A stretch of DNA of 64,000 bases, from assembly GCF_047276495.1 (NCBI RefSeq), contig NZ_CP178543.1, positions 5,704,001 to 5,768,000 of the forward strand, written 5' to 3'. How positions within the stretch are numbered: the first letter of the stretch is position 1; each line of letters starts with the position of its first letter. The translations under genes were made by a program, and so were the position numbers. The DNA is from Capilliphycus salinus. GTDB taxonomy: Bacteria > Cyanobacteriota > Cyanobacteriia > Cyanobacteriales > Microcoleaceae. The notes below the pieces were generated by a model that ran no database searches, was not told the DNA's origin, and saw nothing but the letters and a program-made list of their open reading frames with translations. Below are positions 8,441 to 17,003 of this stretch, piece after piece.

Positions 8441-8515
8441 AATAGTCAATCACTCCGCCAGGGAATTAATTCCCTGTCTAATAGATCAAGTCAGTTCAAA
8501 CTGACTAAAGGTTAA
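8441..8515 (+). repeat. Double-hairpin repeat, copy B
   Basis: Perfect palindrome CAGGGAATTAATTCCCTG (8459-8476) followed by AGTCAGTTCAAACTGACT (8489-8506). It starts three bases after the stop codon of the small gene, so it could act as its 3' end. Confidence 0.85.
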
Positions 8516-8536
8516 GATGATCAAATTGAACAACCC

Positions 8537-8584
8537 AGTCCTCTTGAGAGGACTTCAATTATTAGACAGGGATTTCAATCCCTG
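8537..8584 (-). repeat. Double-hairpin repeat, copy C (inverted, diverged)
   Basis: Read on the minus strand it has the same layout as copies A and B: a stem CAGGGATTGAAATCCCTG, the linker TCTAATA, then AGTCCTCTCAAGAGGACT. The second stem has a different sequence from A and B (CTCT/AGAG in place of AGTT/AACT) but remains fully paired. Confidence 0.7.
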
Positions 8585-8585
8585 G

Positions 8586-8715
8586 CTAACTAACTGGCTA
8601 ACTGGCTAACTAACTAACTGGCTAACTGGCTAACCAACTAACCAACCTAACTAACCTAACCAACCTGGCTAACGAACTAGCCAACTAACCAACTCTCTAA
8701 CTAACCAACCAACTT
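8586..8715. repeat. CTAA-based short tandem repeats
   Basis: About 130 bp composed of irregular CTAACTGG, CTAACTAA and CTAACCAA units immediately before the coiled-coil gene. The drift from CTAACTGG at the left to CTAACCAA at the right suggests slippage followed by point mutation. It probably lies in the leader of the next gene. Confidence 0.8.
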
Positions 8716-8736
8716 CATCCCATTTACCGAGTTAAA

Positions 8737-9729
8737 ATGTTCTCAACGAACCGACAACCCAAAACAGAATTAAGCGATCGCCTTCAACAACTCCAACAAC
8801 GAATCCCCCTAGTTAGCGATAAAGCATTAGTCGATTTAGTTAACGGAATAGACATCAATAAAGACTTAATTCGTTATCGCAAAAGTCGAGGATATTTCGG
8901 ACAACTCTTTGACAGCTTAACCGGAAGCGATCGCCAACGTCAACTGTTACTCGATGGCAACCTGATCGCAGGTCAAGAAGCGTTGTATAATTGGGTATTA
9001 GAACTAACCGATTCTCTAAGTATTAGCCAAGTCGCCCTAAAAGTTACCCAACAATCATTATTAGAAGCACGGTCAGCCATTCGCCGTCAAAAACAAGCAA
9101 TATTATCTCTGAGTGAACATCTGGAAAACTCCATCAACGCAATTAACCGGCGACTCAATGAATTAGAAAACCGAATTTATCAGCTAGAAATTAGAATCGC
9201 CGCATCGGAAGATTTGGATCGAATTCTAACCGCTTGGATGGCGGAACAAACCTATACAAACTTACCCTGGGCGATACAAATAGCCCTGTTAACACGGGAA
9301 ATATTCAGCAGTTCCGTTGCAATTTACGAACAAGTAACGGGCGACACTAAAAGATTTCGTCCCCTTGTGGTAAATAAAATACTAGCCCACAGTCAACCCC
9401 CTTCCAAACAATTTTTTGGACTCGCCAACTTACTCAATCAAACCTGTAAAGAAATATCCGCAGGCGATCGCGAACTGACTGCGGCGTTATTAGAAGTGCG
9501 ATCGCTTCCGTTTTCGCGGCTACAAACCACACCATTATTATTTACTTTGGGTACAACTTTAGAACTCGCAATTTTACCCCCAGACGCCCAACCGAAACAA
9601 ATTGGAAAATGTGCGGTCGCCCTTTGTCGCCAACAAATTGATCGGATTTCCCAAACCACCGACGCGCGAGAATTTGTAACGGCTGTTGTCGAAGAAATTG
9701 CCAATGATTATGTTAATTTAATTCGGTAA
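8737..9729 (+). CDS. Hypothetical coiled-coil protein
   Basis: A 330-residue cytoplasmic protein. Residues about 105-160 (QQSLLEARSAIRRQKQAILS ... RLNELENRIYQLEIRI) predict a coiled coil. The N-terminal third contains a YRKSRGYFGQLFDSLTGSDRQRQ motif, and the C-terminal half is helical with no catalytic motif I can name. Similar proteins exist in other cyanobacteria as far as I recall, without firm function. Its leader holds the CTAA repeats. The patatin-like lipase gene follows after 77 bp in the same direction and may be co-transcribed. Confidence 0.7.
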   Translation: MFSTNRQPKTELSDRLQQLQQRIPLVSDKALVDLVNGIDINKDLIRYRKSRGYFGQLFDSLTGSDRQRQLLLDGNLIAGQEALYNWVLELTDSLSISQVALKVTQQSLLEARSAIRRQKQAILSLSEHLENSINAINRRLNELENRIYQLEIRIAASEDLDRILTAWMAEQTYTNLPWAIQIALLTREIFSSSVAIYEQVTGDTKRFRPLVVNKILAHSQPPSKQFFGLANLLNQTCKEISAGDRELTAALLEVRSLPFSRLQTTPLLFTLGTTLELAILPPDAQPKQIGKCAVALCRQQIDRISQTTDAREFVTAVVEEIANDYVNLIR

Positions 9730-9738
9730 AACCTCGGT

Positions 9739-9787
9739 TCGTAGTTGGGCGACCGCCCTTTTCTAATGCGCTAAAGCGCTACTACAA
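9739..9787. repeat. Short inverted-repeat spacer element
   Basis: A spacer repeat beginning GTAGTTGGGCGACCGCCC and ending GCGCTAAAGCGCTACTAC, with an internal GGGCG/CGCCC stem and an AGCGC palindrome. The ends GTAGT/ACTAC are complementary, so the whole can fold into one long hairpin. No other copy was seen in the window. Confidence 0.45.
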
Positions 9788-9806
9788 ACTTTATTTTTTC
9801 AAGAAA

Positions 9807-10802
9807 ATGATTGAAAATTTTCTCGGTTCTCAATGGGGATTAGTCTTAACCGGAGGCGGTGCTAAAGGCGCTTATCAAGCGGGCGCTCTCCGTTATTTAG
9901 CGGAATTGAACTTTCAACCGAAAATTATCACGGGAACCAGTGTAGGCGCTCTTAACGGGGCGGTTTTAGCCTCTTATCGCCCGTTTTCTAACGCCGTTCA
10001 ACGGCTAAATGAACTCTGGACAAATCTCGGAGAAGTTGAAATTCTCAAACCCAATACCGAACAAATTTATCATCTTCTCAGCTACGCCGCCCAAACTTTT
10101 ATACCCACCTTTCGAGAGTGGATGTTACATTTTTTAGTTGAAAGCGGAATTTTGAAAGATAGAACCGCAATTTACGATCCAACTCCGATAGAATATCTGC
10201 TGCGAGAAACGATTAATCCCGTTGAGTTGCGGCGAGGAATTGAACTCTGGGTAACGGTTTTTCCTTCGTTAAAAATACCGGGTTTGGGTTATGATTGGTT
10301 AATCGATTTTATTCGCGCTCAAACGGGAACGGGTGCAGAATGGTTGTGTATTCAAGATTGCCCAGATCAGGAAACCGTTTATAATTTATTGTTGGCGAGT
10401 GTTGCTATTCCCCTGGCTTTTCCCTGTCGCAGCGTTAACGGGAAAAACTACGTTGATGGCGGTTTGGTTGATAACGTTCCGTTGGGTGCGTTGGCGGCTC
10501 GGGGTTGTACTCATGTAATTGTGATACACTTGGGAAGCGGTCGGGTTTGGAACCGCCATGATTTTCCCGAGCAAACGATTATTGAAATTCGCCCGCAAAA
10601 ATTAATTTATTCCGATTTGAAAAGCTTACTTAATTTTGATTCTGAACGCATTTATGAGTTAAAACAACAGGGTTATGAGGATGCAAAATCTCAGATAGAA
10701 CCGATTTTAAAAGGATTTGAAAGTCTTTCTCGGCTGTCTCAAACTCAACAAAATTTAATCCGTTCGACGGTTGAATTATTGGAGGATGAACCGTTATTCT
10801 AG
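9807..10802 (+). CDS. Patatin-like phospholipase
   Basis: A 331-residue protein with all patatin/RssA-type signatures: the oxyanion loop TGGGAKGAYQAG (residues 15-26), the nucleophile elbow GTSVG (Ser45) and the DGG catalytic aspartate motif in YVDGGLVDNVP (about 218). These enzymes hydrolyse acyl esters of lipids with a Ser-Asp dyad. There is no signal peptide, so it is expected to act in the cytoplasm or at the inner face of membranes. The substrate is not predictable. Confidence 0.9.
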   Translation: MIENFLGSQWGLVLTGGGAKGAYQAGALRYLAELNFQPKIITGTSVGALNGAVLASYRPFSNAVQRLNELWTNLGEVEILKPNTEQIYHLLSYAAQTFIPTFREWMLHFLVESGILKDRTAIYDPTPIEYLLRETINPVELRRGIELWVTVFPSLKIPGLGYDWLIDFIRAQTGTGAEWLCIQDCPDQETVYNLLLASVAIPLAFPCRSVNGKNYVDGGLVDNVPLGALAARGCTHVIVIHLGSGRVWNRHDFPEQTIIEIRPQKLIYSDLKSLLNFDSERIYELKQQGYEDAKSQIEPILKGFESLSRLSQTQQNLIRSTVELLEDEPLF

Positions 10803-10971
10803 AGTTTTCCCTTAAAGAGTTAATTTACACTTGAAAGAATTAATTTCAATGCCTGCCATTCACTTCACGCAACGCGCAAAGCCCGTGATTATAAAGAAGA
10901 AAAGTAGTTGAGTCAGCAGTTGAACGAGTTGGTAAGCTTGGTTATATTAGCCCAGATGAGGAGATAATGCC

Positions 10972-11556
10972 ATGACAACGGTACTGAATTTAGAGCCAAT
11001 TACGACTCTGACACGGGAGCAGTTTTTTCAGTTGTGTCAGGCCAATCCGGATTTACACCTTGAACGTTCACCCAATGGAGAATTGATTATTATGACACCT
11101 ATCGGTGGTGAGGGGGGTAGCCAAGAGGCAAGTTTGATTGCCAAGGTTGTGTTTTGGAATGAACAAACTCAGTTAGGTGTGGTGTTTAGCTCTCAGACTG
11201 TCTTTAGTTTACCCGGAGGCGGCGAGCGCTCTCCCGATGTGGCTTGGGTGGAGTTGTCCAGGTGGCAGGCGTTGAGTCAGGAGGAACGGGAGGGGTTTCC
11301 GCCGATTTGCCCGGATTTTGTGATAGAATTACGTTCTCGCAGCGATAGGTTAAAGTCGCTACAGAATAAGATGCAGGAGTATTTGGCGAGTGGGTTGCGG
11401 TTGGGTTGGCTGATTAATCCCAAGGATAAGCAGGTAGAAATTTATCGCCAAGGGGTAGGAGCGGATGGCGAGGCGCCCGTACAGGTGGTGGGAATGCCTG
11501 CGGTGTTGTCGGGGGAGGAGGTTTTGCCAGGGTTAGGCATGGCAGTGAGTTTGTGA
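10972..11556 (+). CDS. Uma2 family protein (DUF820, restriction-endonuclease-like fold)
   Basis: A 194-residue member of the large cyanobacterial Uma2/DUF820 family. It shows the family core PD-(D/E)XK-like pattern: ERSPNGELIIMTP (about 30-42), SPDVAW (about 85-90) and PDFVIELRSRSD (about 110-121). The start ATG at 10972 follows a GAGGAG ribosome-binding site. The family is inferred to be nucleases, but biological roles are unproven, and cyanobacterial genomes carry dozens. A second member is at 62475-63281. Confidence 0.88.
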   Translation: MTTVLNLEPITTLTREQFFQLCQANPDLHLERSPNGELIIMTPIGGEGGSQEASLIAKVVFWNEQTQLGVVFSSQTVFSLPGGGERSPDVAWVELSRWQALSQEEREGFPPICPDFVIELRSRSDRLKSLQNKMQEYLASGLRLGWLINPKDKQVEIYRQGVGADGEAPVQVVGMPAVLSGEEVLPGLGMAVSL

Positions 11557-11578
11557 GGGGTTTAACGGGTGGGGAAAT

Positions 11579-11650
11579 GCGCCCTGCTGGAATCGAACCA
11601 GCCTGAAGGCGAATTATGAGTTCGCTGCCTCCCCAATCGGCCAAGGGCGC
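11579..11650 (-). tRNA. tRNA-Met (anticodon CAT)
   Basis: A 72-nt cloverleaf on the minus strand. The acceptor stem is GCGCCCT/AGGGCGC (7 bp), the anticodon arm GCGAA-CTCATAA-TTCGC with CAT, and the T-arm GCTGG-TTCGATT-CCAGC. CCA is not encoded. The first acceptor pair is G-C, which argues against initiator tRNA. A CAT anticodon could also be the lysidine-modified tRNA-Ile; the sequence alone does not fully settle this. Confidence 0.85.
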
Positions 11651-11899
11651 CCGGTCATCTAGATTAACACAAAAGTCGATTTGATTCGACAATTGCATTC
11701 ATATTCTAGTTTAACATATAGATGTTGGATAAAAGCGATCGCGAAAAGGTGTGGCGATCGAGAGTTGGGCTGTCCTGAGCGAACAAGAGCGATCGCCCGA
11801 TAAACGTTGCTGTTCGATGGGTTATTCAGGCTATAGACTGCTAGTATATGAAAATTGAAGATGATCAATCACGATAACTGACGCTGACATTAACAGGAG

Positions 11900-12613
11900 A
11901 TGGGATTGAACTCAACCGTAGTAATGACCGTTGTTTTACTCGTGCTTATGTTCGGAGCCGGGTTTTTCAGTTCCGCTTGGGGGTATAAACTGGGTCGGGA
12001 AGCCTTAAAAGAGATTACTCAACCTGACGTGCGTCCGAGTAACCTCACCGGGAAAATTGAAGACGGCGATCGCAAAACTGAAGGCGTGAAAATGCTCAAA
12101 GAAGGTGATATTCTCGCCAACGTGAAGAAGCGGATGGAAGGGAAAGACGAGGAAGTCACCGCTTCTAGTCCGGCTACCCCTCAAGGTGAACAAAAAGCCG
12201 AACAAAAACCCGAACAAAAAGCCGAAGAAAAACCCGAAGAAAAACCCGAAGAAAAAGCGGCCACATCGACTTTTCCGATTGTGAGTCGGGATGAGGGAGT
12301 AACCCTAGAAGTGACTTCAGCGACTCAAACCGGAAGTTCGCTGCTATTGAAAGTTCAGCTTAAAAATGAAAGCGATACTTCGATTAGATTTCTCTATAGT
12401 TTCTTGAATGTCACCGATGATAAAGGTCGTGCTTTAAGTGCGAGTGTTGATGACTTACCCGGACAATTACCTCCCGATAGTCAAACCTATCTGGGAACGG
12501 TAAGCATTCCGACGGCATTGTTAGATAATGCCAATGAATTAGCGATTAGTTTAACCGATTATCCGGATCAAAAACTAAAGCTACAAATGACAGGAATTCC
12601 AATTGTAAGATAA
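11900..12613 (+). CDS. Membrane-anchored hypothetical protein with charged linker
   Basis: A 237-residue protein. An N-terminal hydrophobic segment (about 8-27, VVMTVVLLVLMFGAGFF) is followed by a Lys/Glu/Pro-rich repetitive linker (about 95-125, units such as KPEQKAEEKPEE). A C-terminal beta-rich domain of about 110 residues (VTLEVTSATQTGSSLLLKVQ ...) resembles bacterial DUF4352-type or Ig-like extracytoplasmic domains. ATG at 11900 directly abuts an AGGAG; a TTG two codons later has better spacing and may be the real start. I do not recognise a function. Confidence 0.72.
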   Translation: MGLNSTVVMTVVLLVLMFGAGFFSSAWGYKLGREALKEITQPDVRPSNLTGKIEDGDRKTEGVKMLKEGDILANVKKRMEGKDEEVTASSPATPQGEQKAEQKPEQKAEEKPEEKPEEKAATSTFPIVSRDEGVTLEVTSATQTGSSLLLKVQLKNESDTSIRFLYSFLNVTDDKGRALSASVDDLPGQLPPDSQTYLGTVSIPTALLDNANELAISLTDYPDQKLKLQMTGIPIVR

Positions 12614-12673
12614 ATCAGTTTTAATGTTTTTTCGACTTATTTTGGTAGAACTCATGTGGGTGACTTTTCTACA

Positions 12674-14293
12674 ATGACACTGACTACGCAGGATTTGCTC
12701 GTGCGATTGTTGTCGGTGCTTTTACTGATTGCAATCAACGCTTTTTTTGTCACTGCTGAGTTCTCTATGGTTTCCGTCCGACGATCGCGGATCAGTCAGC
12801 TTGTTGATGAAGGAGATGGCCCGGCTCGGGCGGTGCAACGGCTTCAGCGACGCATCGATCTGTTGCTTTCGACCACTCAGTTTGGGATTACTCTATCAAG
12901 TTTAGCCTTGGGTTGGATTGGAGAGGGAACTTTAGCCGTAGCCATTCGAGCCTTAATCCAATCCCTTCCCATTCCTCCGGTTCTTCAAGATTTTATTGCT
13001 CATTCCTTGGCGATTCCGATTTTTACTTTTATGTTAATCGCCTATCTACAAATCGTCTTGGGTGAGCTATGTCCGAAGTCTTTAGCTTTGCTGTATCCCG
13101 AGCAACTTTCCCGTTTATTAGCGCCTCCCAGTTTGGCGATCGCCCGTTTTTTTAGTCCGTTTGTTTGGGGGTTAAATCAATCAACCCGATGGCTGTTAAA
13201 ACTGGGGGGAATTGAATACACCGGACAACCTTACACCCGAGTCACCCCGGAAGAATTACAACTGATTATTACCACGTCTAGCGAGTCGATGGGGTTGGAA
13301 GCCGAAGAACGAGAACTCCTCAATAATGTGTTTGAATTTGGGGATTTTTTAGCCGAAGAAGTAATGATTCCCCGCACAAATATTGTGGCGATTTCTAGGA
13401 CCGCTACTTTTCAAGACTTACTGAATGAAATGACAATTTCGGGTCATTCTCGTTATCCGGTGATGCGAGAATCTTTAGATGATATTTTGGGAATTATTGA
13501 CTTTAGAGATTTAGCCAAACCCCTGGCTGAAGGACGGCTTTCACCAGAAACTTCCCTGGAAACTTGGATTCGTCCGGCTCGATTTGTCTCCGAACAAATG
13601 CTGCTGAGTGAATTATTACCCTTAATGCAGCGATCGCATTTAGAAATGGTAATTATTGTTGATGAATTTGGCGGAACGGCGGGATTAGTAACCATTAATG
13701 ATTTGATTGCTGAAATTATTGGAGATAGTTCTGAACCGACAGAAACCGAAGAAATTACCCTACAATATATTGATGAGCAAACCTTTTTAGTTCAAGCTCA
13801 ACTCGATATTGAGGAAGTTAACGAACGGGTTGACTTGGATCTTCCCATCACTGAAGAATATCAAACTTTGGCCGGTTTTCTGATTTATCAACTGCAAAAA
13901 ATCCCAACGGTGGGGGAAACATTGCGTTATCAAAATCTCGAATTTACCGTCATTTCAGCAGAAGGCCCCCGCATTGAACAAATTCAAATTCATCAGTTAG
14001 AACCCGAATCCCAAACCGAAGATATCGATCTGATGAATGAACAGATAGAAGCGGCGGAATTTTCAGCAGATCAAGAGGTGTTAAACCGCAATGATAATTT
14101 AACTTCAGAACCCCATATTCCCGAGGAAAATCAAGCGGAAATTCAAGCAGAACGAAGGGAGGTTAATCAAGAAATGGGTAGAGAGGAACATCTGAGAATG
14201 GAAGCCGAAAACCCGGATATCAATCCAGAAATTTACGAAGAAACAATCGATAAAGATGGAAGTTATAGGCTAGATGAAGAACAAGAAAGCTGA
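12674..14293 (+). CDS. CNNM/CorC-type hemolysin family transporter
   Basis: About 539 residues. The N-terminal DUF21/CNNM membrane domain has four hydrophobic segments and the NAFFVTAEFSMV motif (about 20). Two CBS domains follow (VMIPRTNIVAIS ... and RPARFVSEQMLL ..., about 230-350), then a CorC_HlyC domain (to about 440). The last ~100 residues are a very acidic, Glu/Asn-rich tail unlike the core family. Members are linked to divalent-cation (Mg/Co) efflux; older annotations call them hemolysins. A GTG six codons upstream is an alternative start. The next gene, recJ, converges on it. Confidence 0.88.
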   Translation: MTLTTQDLLVRLLSVLLLIAINAFFVTAEFSMVSVRRSRISQLVDEGDGPARAVQRLQRRIDLLLSTTQFGITLSSLALGWIGEGTLAVAIRALIQSLPIPPVLQDFIAHSLAIPIFTFMLIAYLQIVLGELCPKSLALLYPEQLSRLLAPPSLAIARFFSPFVWGLNQSTRWLLKLGGIEYTGQPYTRVTPEELQLIITTSSESMGLEAEERELLNNVFEFGDFLAEEVMIPRTNIVAISRTATFQDLLNEMTISGHSRYPVMRESLDDILGIIDFRDLAKPLAEGRLSPETSLETWIRPARFVSEQMLLSELLPLMQRSHLEMVIIVDEFGGTAGLVTINDLIAEIIGDSSEPTETEEITLQYIDEQTFLVQAQLDIEEVNERVDLDLPITEEYQTLAGFLIYQLQKIPTVGETLRYQNLEFTVISAEGPRIEQIQIHQLEPESQTEDIDLMNEQIEAAEFSADQEVLNRNDNLTSEPHIPEENQAEIQAERREVNQEMGREEHLRMEAENPDINPEIYEETIDKDGSYRLDEEQES

Positions 14294-14371
14294 ATATTAA
14301 TCCCAAAGCTTTTTTATCCGATCTCCTTAATTTGATCGGGAATTCGACTCGACTCGCTCACTTCCCGGTCT

Positions 14372-16537
14372 TTATTCATCTTCCATTCCTAAAGCATGAC
14401 AAGCCGCCCGAATTAAGTGATGATAGAAGGGTTGAGAAATATCGACAATTTTAGCTTCCTGTCGATTTTTTCCCAGTAAACCCGTTTGCTGTCCTTTCTC
14501 GATAGCGAGAACTTTTCCCTCGCTATTGCGGATTCTAAGTTCTGTCAGCGAACCGCGATCGCAAAGGGTACAAATATATTTGCGATCTTTGTAATAAAAT
14601 TCAGCTAAATTCTTGGTTTTGGAGGTAAAAACTGGAGAATTTTGGGGAAGTCGCACCCCGACAATTTCTAATTCAAGAGAGGTTTGGCCTTGCCAATCAT
14701 TGGTTCTCAGTTGATAGGCGATATCTAATTGAGTCGGTAAGGGAAAATAATCTCCCCAACGCCATGCAATTGCATCTATATTTGGCAAAGCGGTAATTCT
14801 CTGTTCTGATAGATTATCTTGAGAAAGGGTAAGTTTAATATGACCATTTCCCACCGTTTTTTGTTTAACAATTCTCACGTTAGGCGTCCAAAAAATCGGC
14901 GGATCGTTTTCTATACCGCAGGGATGAAGCCGATCAATTTGATGGTATAAATCAAAGTTAATTTGCTTCAAATTCGCTTGCACATCAACTTTCACCAGGG
15001 GTTTTAAATGTTCGATTTCCAAACATTGATGGGCAAACTCACTCAAACGTTGGCGAAATTGATCTAAGTTTTCAGCGGCAAAAGAAAACCCGCCGGCGGC
15101 TTTATGTCCGCCAAATTTACCGAGTAAATCCGCACAGAATTGTAAGGCGTCAAACACATGAAATTCGGGAATTCCTCGGGCCGAACCCCGAATCATTTTA
15201 GCGGGTTTTTCCGATGAATTTTCTTCTAAATTTTCTTCGCCTTCGCTTTCCGTTTCATAGGTACCAATAAACACCGGCACCCCATAGCGATCTACCAACC
15301 GAGACGCAACAATTCCAATCACGCCATGATGCCATCCCGGTTGTACAATGACTAAAACTCGCTCTTTTTTGAGGTCAATATTACTATTTTCGCACCAGGC
15401 GATCGCTTCCTGTTCGATTTCCTCACAAAGTTGTTGACGCTGTTGATTAATTTGTTCGCATTGCATCGCCCTTTCTAGGGCAATTCCCATATTTTCAGTT
15501 GTCAGTAATTCGATCACAATTTGCGGATCGGCAATCCGTCCAACGGCGTTAATTCTCGGTCCCAACCGAAAGCCAATATCTTCGGGTTTGATCTCTTTTT
15601 TGGTGGTATTATTATTGTACTGTAAATTATCAGTATTATCAATTAAAACTCGACTCGAACCGCTCAATCCTGCCACTTCAATTAACGCCTGAACGCCCTT
15701 AATTTCCGAGTAGAGTAACCGTTTTAATCCCCGTTTCACCCACCGACGATTCACACCCGTTAAAGCGGCTAAATCGGCTATCGTTCCCAAGGTAAACAGT
15801 TCCAACAACGGATTAACCAAACCCTGCACTTTCCCCATTTTTTGAGCGAGGGAAATCGCCAACACATAAGCCACGCCCACACCCGCCAAACCCCGATAGG
15901 GAGAAGTTTCTTTAATCAGTTTGGGGTTTAAAATTGCGTGGGCGGGGGGAAGTTTTGGGGGGAGATCGTGATGATCGGTAATAATAACAGTTAAGCCCAA
16001 TTCTCGGGCTTTGGCAATCGGTTCGTAAGCGGAAATACCATTATCTACCGTTAAAACCAAGCCAATTCCTTCTTGATGAAATTCTTCAATAATCCGATTA
16101 TTAATTCCGTAACCTTCTTTCATCCGACTCGGAATCGCATAAGTCACATCCCCACCCAACGCAGAAAGCGCCCGCATTAATAAAGCGGTACTCGTCATTC
16201 CATCGGCGTCATAATCTCCACAAATGGCGATTTTTTGGTGTTGAATAATCGCATCGTGTAAAAATTCTACACTTTTTTCCAAGTCGGGAAGTTCGTTAAT
16301 GGGTGCGGGTAAAGCTTCAGACTCAGGATCTAAAAAAATAGCCGCAACTTCTTCGCTATCAAACCCTCGATTAATCAAAACTTGTGCTAACAACGGAGAA
16401 AGTTCCGTCGCTGCGGCTAATTGTTCGGCTTTTTCGGGTTGGGGTGGGAAAAGGTGCCATCGTTGGTTGGGTAACTTCGATGAAGATGCAGATGGAAAAG
16501 AGGAGGACTCTAACACGGTAGCGTTCAACTTTGACAA
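14372..16537 (-). CDS. recJ: Single-stranded-DNA-specific exonuclease RecJ
   Basis: A 721-residue DHH-family 5'-3' ssDNA exonuclease. Catalytic motifs are visible: GDYDADGMTST (107-117), TVDNG (about 163-167), ITDHHDLP (DHH at 188-190) and the DHHA1 domain with GGHKAAGGFS. The OB-fold region lies in the C-terminal third. It acts in recombination and mismatch repair with two metal ions. The gene stands alone, converges on the CorC-type gene and is divergent from the cation transporter at 17004. A Glu-rich insert (about 425-440) is probably a surface loop. Confidence 0.94.
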   Translation of the reverse strand: MSKLNATVLESSSFPSASSSKLPNQRWHLFPPQPEKAEQLAAATELSPLLAQVLINRGFDSEEVAAIFLDPESEALPAPINELPDLEKSVEFLHDAIIQHQKIAICGDYDADGMTSTALLMRALSALGGDVTYAIPSRMKEGYGINNRIIEEFHQEGIGLVLTVDNGISAYEPIAKARELGLTVIITDHHDLPPKLPPAHAILNPKLIKETSPYRGLAGVGVAYVLAISLAQKMGKVQGLVNPLLELFTLGTIADLAALTGVNRRWVKRGLKRLLYSEIKGVQALIEVAGLSGSSRVLIDNTDNLQYNNNTTKKEIKPEDIGFRLGPRINAVGRIADPQIVIELLTTENMGIALERAMQCEQINQQRQQLCEEIEQEAIAWCENSNIDLKKERVLVIVQPGWHHGVIGIVASRLVDRYGVPVFIGTYETESEGEENLEENSSEKPAKMIRGSARGIPEFHVFDALQFCADLLGKFGGHKAAGGFSFAAENLDQFRQRLSEFAHQCLEIEHLKPLVKVDVQANLKQINFDLYHQIDRLHPCGIENDPPIFWTPNVRIVKQKTVGNGHIKLTLSQDNLSEQRITALPNIDAIAWRWGDYFPLPTQLDIAYQLRTNDWQGQTSLELEIVGVRLPQNSPVFTSKTKNLAEFYYKDRKYICTLCDRGSLTELRIRNSEGKVLAIEKGQQTGLLGKNRQEAKIVDISQPFYHHLIRAACHALGMEDE

Positions 16538-17003
16538 ACTTTATCTATTTTACACCATCAATTGCCGAAAATCTCCCGATTATTTATGATTAATTCCAAA
16601 AGCAATCAATCCATCAAGTTTGACTGTTATGTTTTGTGAAAAAGATGGGTTCAATAATGGATAATTAATAATGGATAATGGATAATTACCTCGACCATTA
16701 TGAAAAGGATTGATAGAGAGGAAGTCATCGGTACACCGCCTTCGGAATTGGTGGTAAGCTGAACTCGTACCCTGCATAATTTTTCTTTTTTCTCCTTGAA
16801 AGGAGAGGTCTTAAACCTCATTAATTAATGCTCAATTATCAATTGTAAATTATCCATTGATAAAAAAGCCTTGAAGATTTACCTGTGGATACCGAAAAAA
16901 ACAGGTTGAACCTCCTCATCTTAAGTCTACCTTCAGACAGATGTTTTTAGAGAATTAAAAGCTGTAAACCTAGAACAATAAACTCACCCAGATTATATTT
17001 TTT
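16538..17003. other. Divergent intergenic region between recJ and the cation transporter
   Basis: No gene is supported in these 466 bp. ATGGATAATT-type units are repeated near 16660-16688, with an inverted counterpart AATTATCCATT near 16850. A promoter for each divergent gene is expected, but I cannot place one with confidence. Confidence 0.55.

Noticed and set aside
8537..8715. CRISPR-like sequence (GGATTGAAATCCC and CTAAC repeats)
   Set aside because: There are no equal-length repeats separated by unique spacers and no cas genes. It is a double hairpin plus simple tandem repeats.
14310..14345. Inverted repeat CCGATC/GATCGG between the CorC-type gene and recJ as a terminator
   Set aside because: The T-run precedes the stem on the plus strand and becomes an A-run on the minus strand, so it fits neither direction.
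16580..16777. A 65-codon open frame upstream of recJ
   Set aside because: It lies in simple ATGGATAATT repeats and has no supported start.
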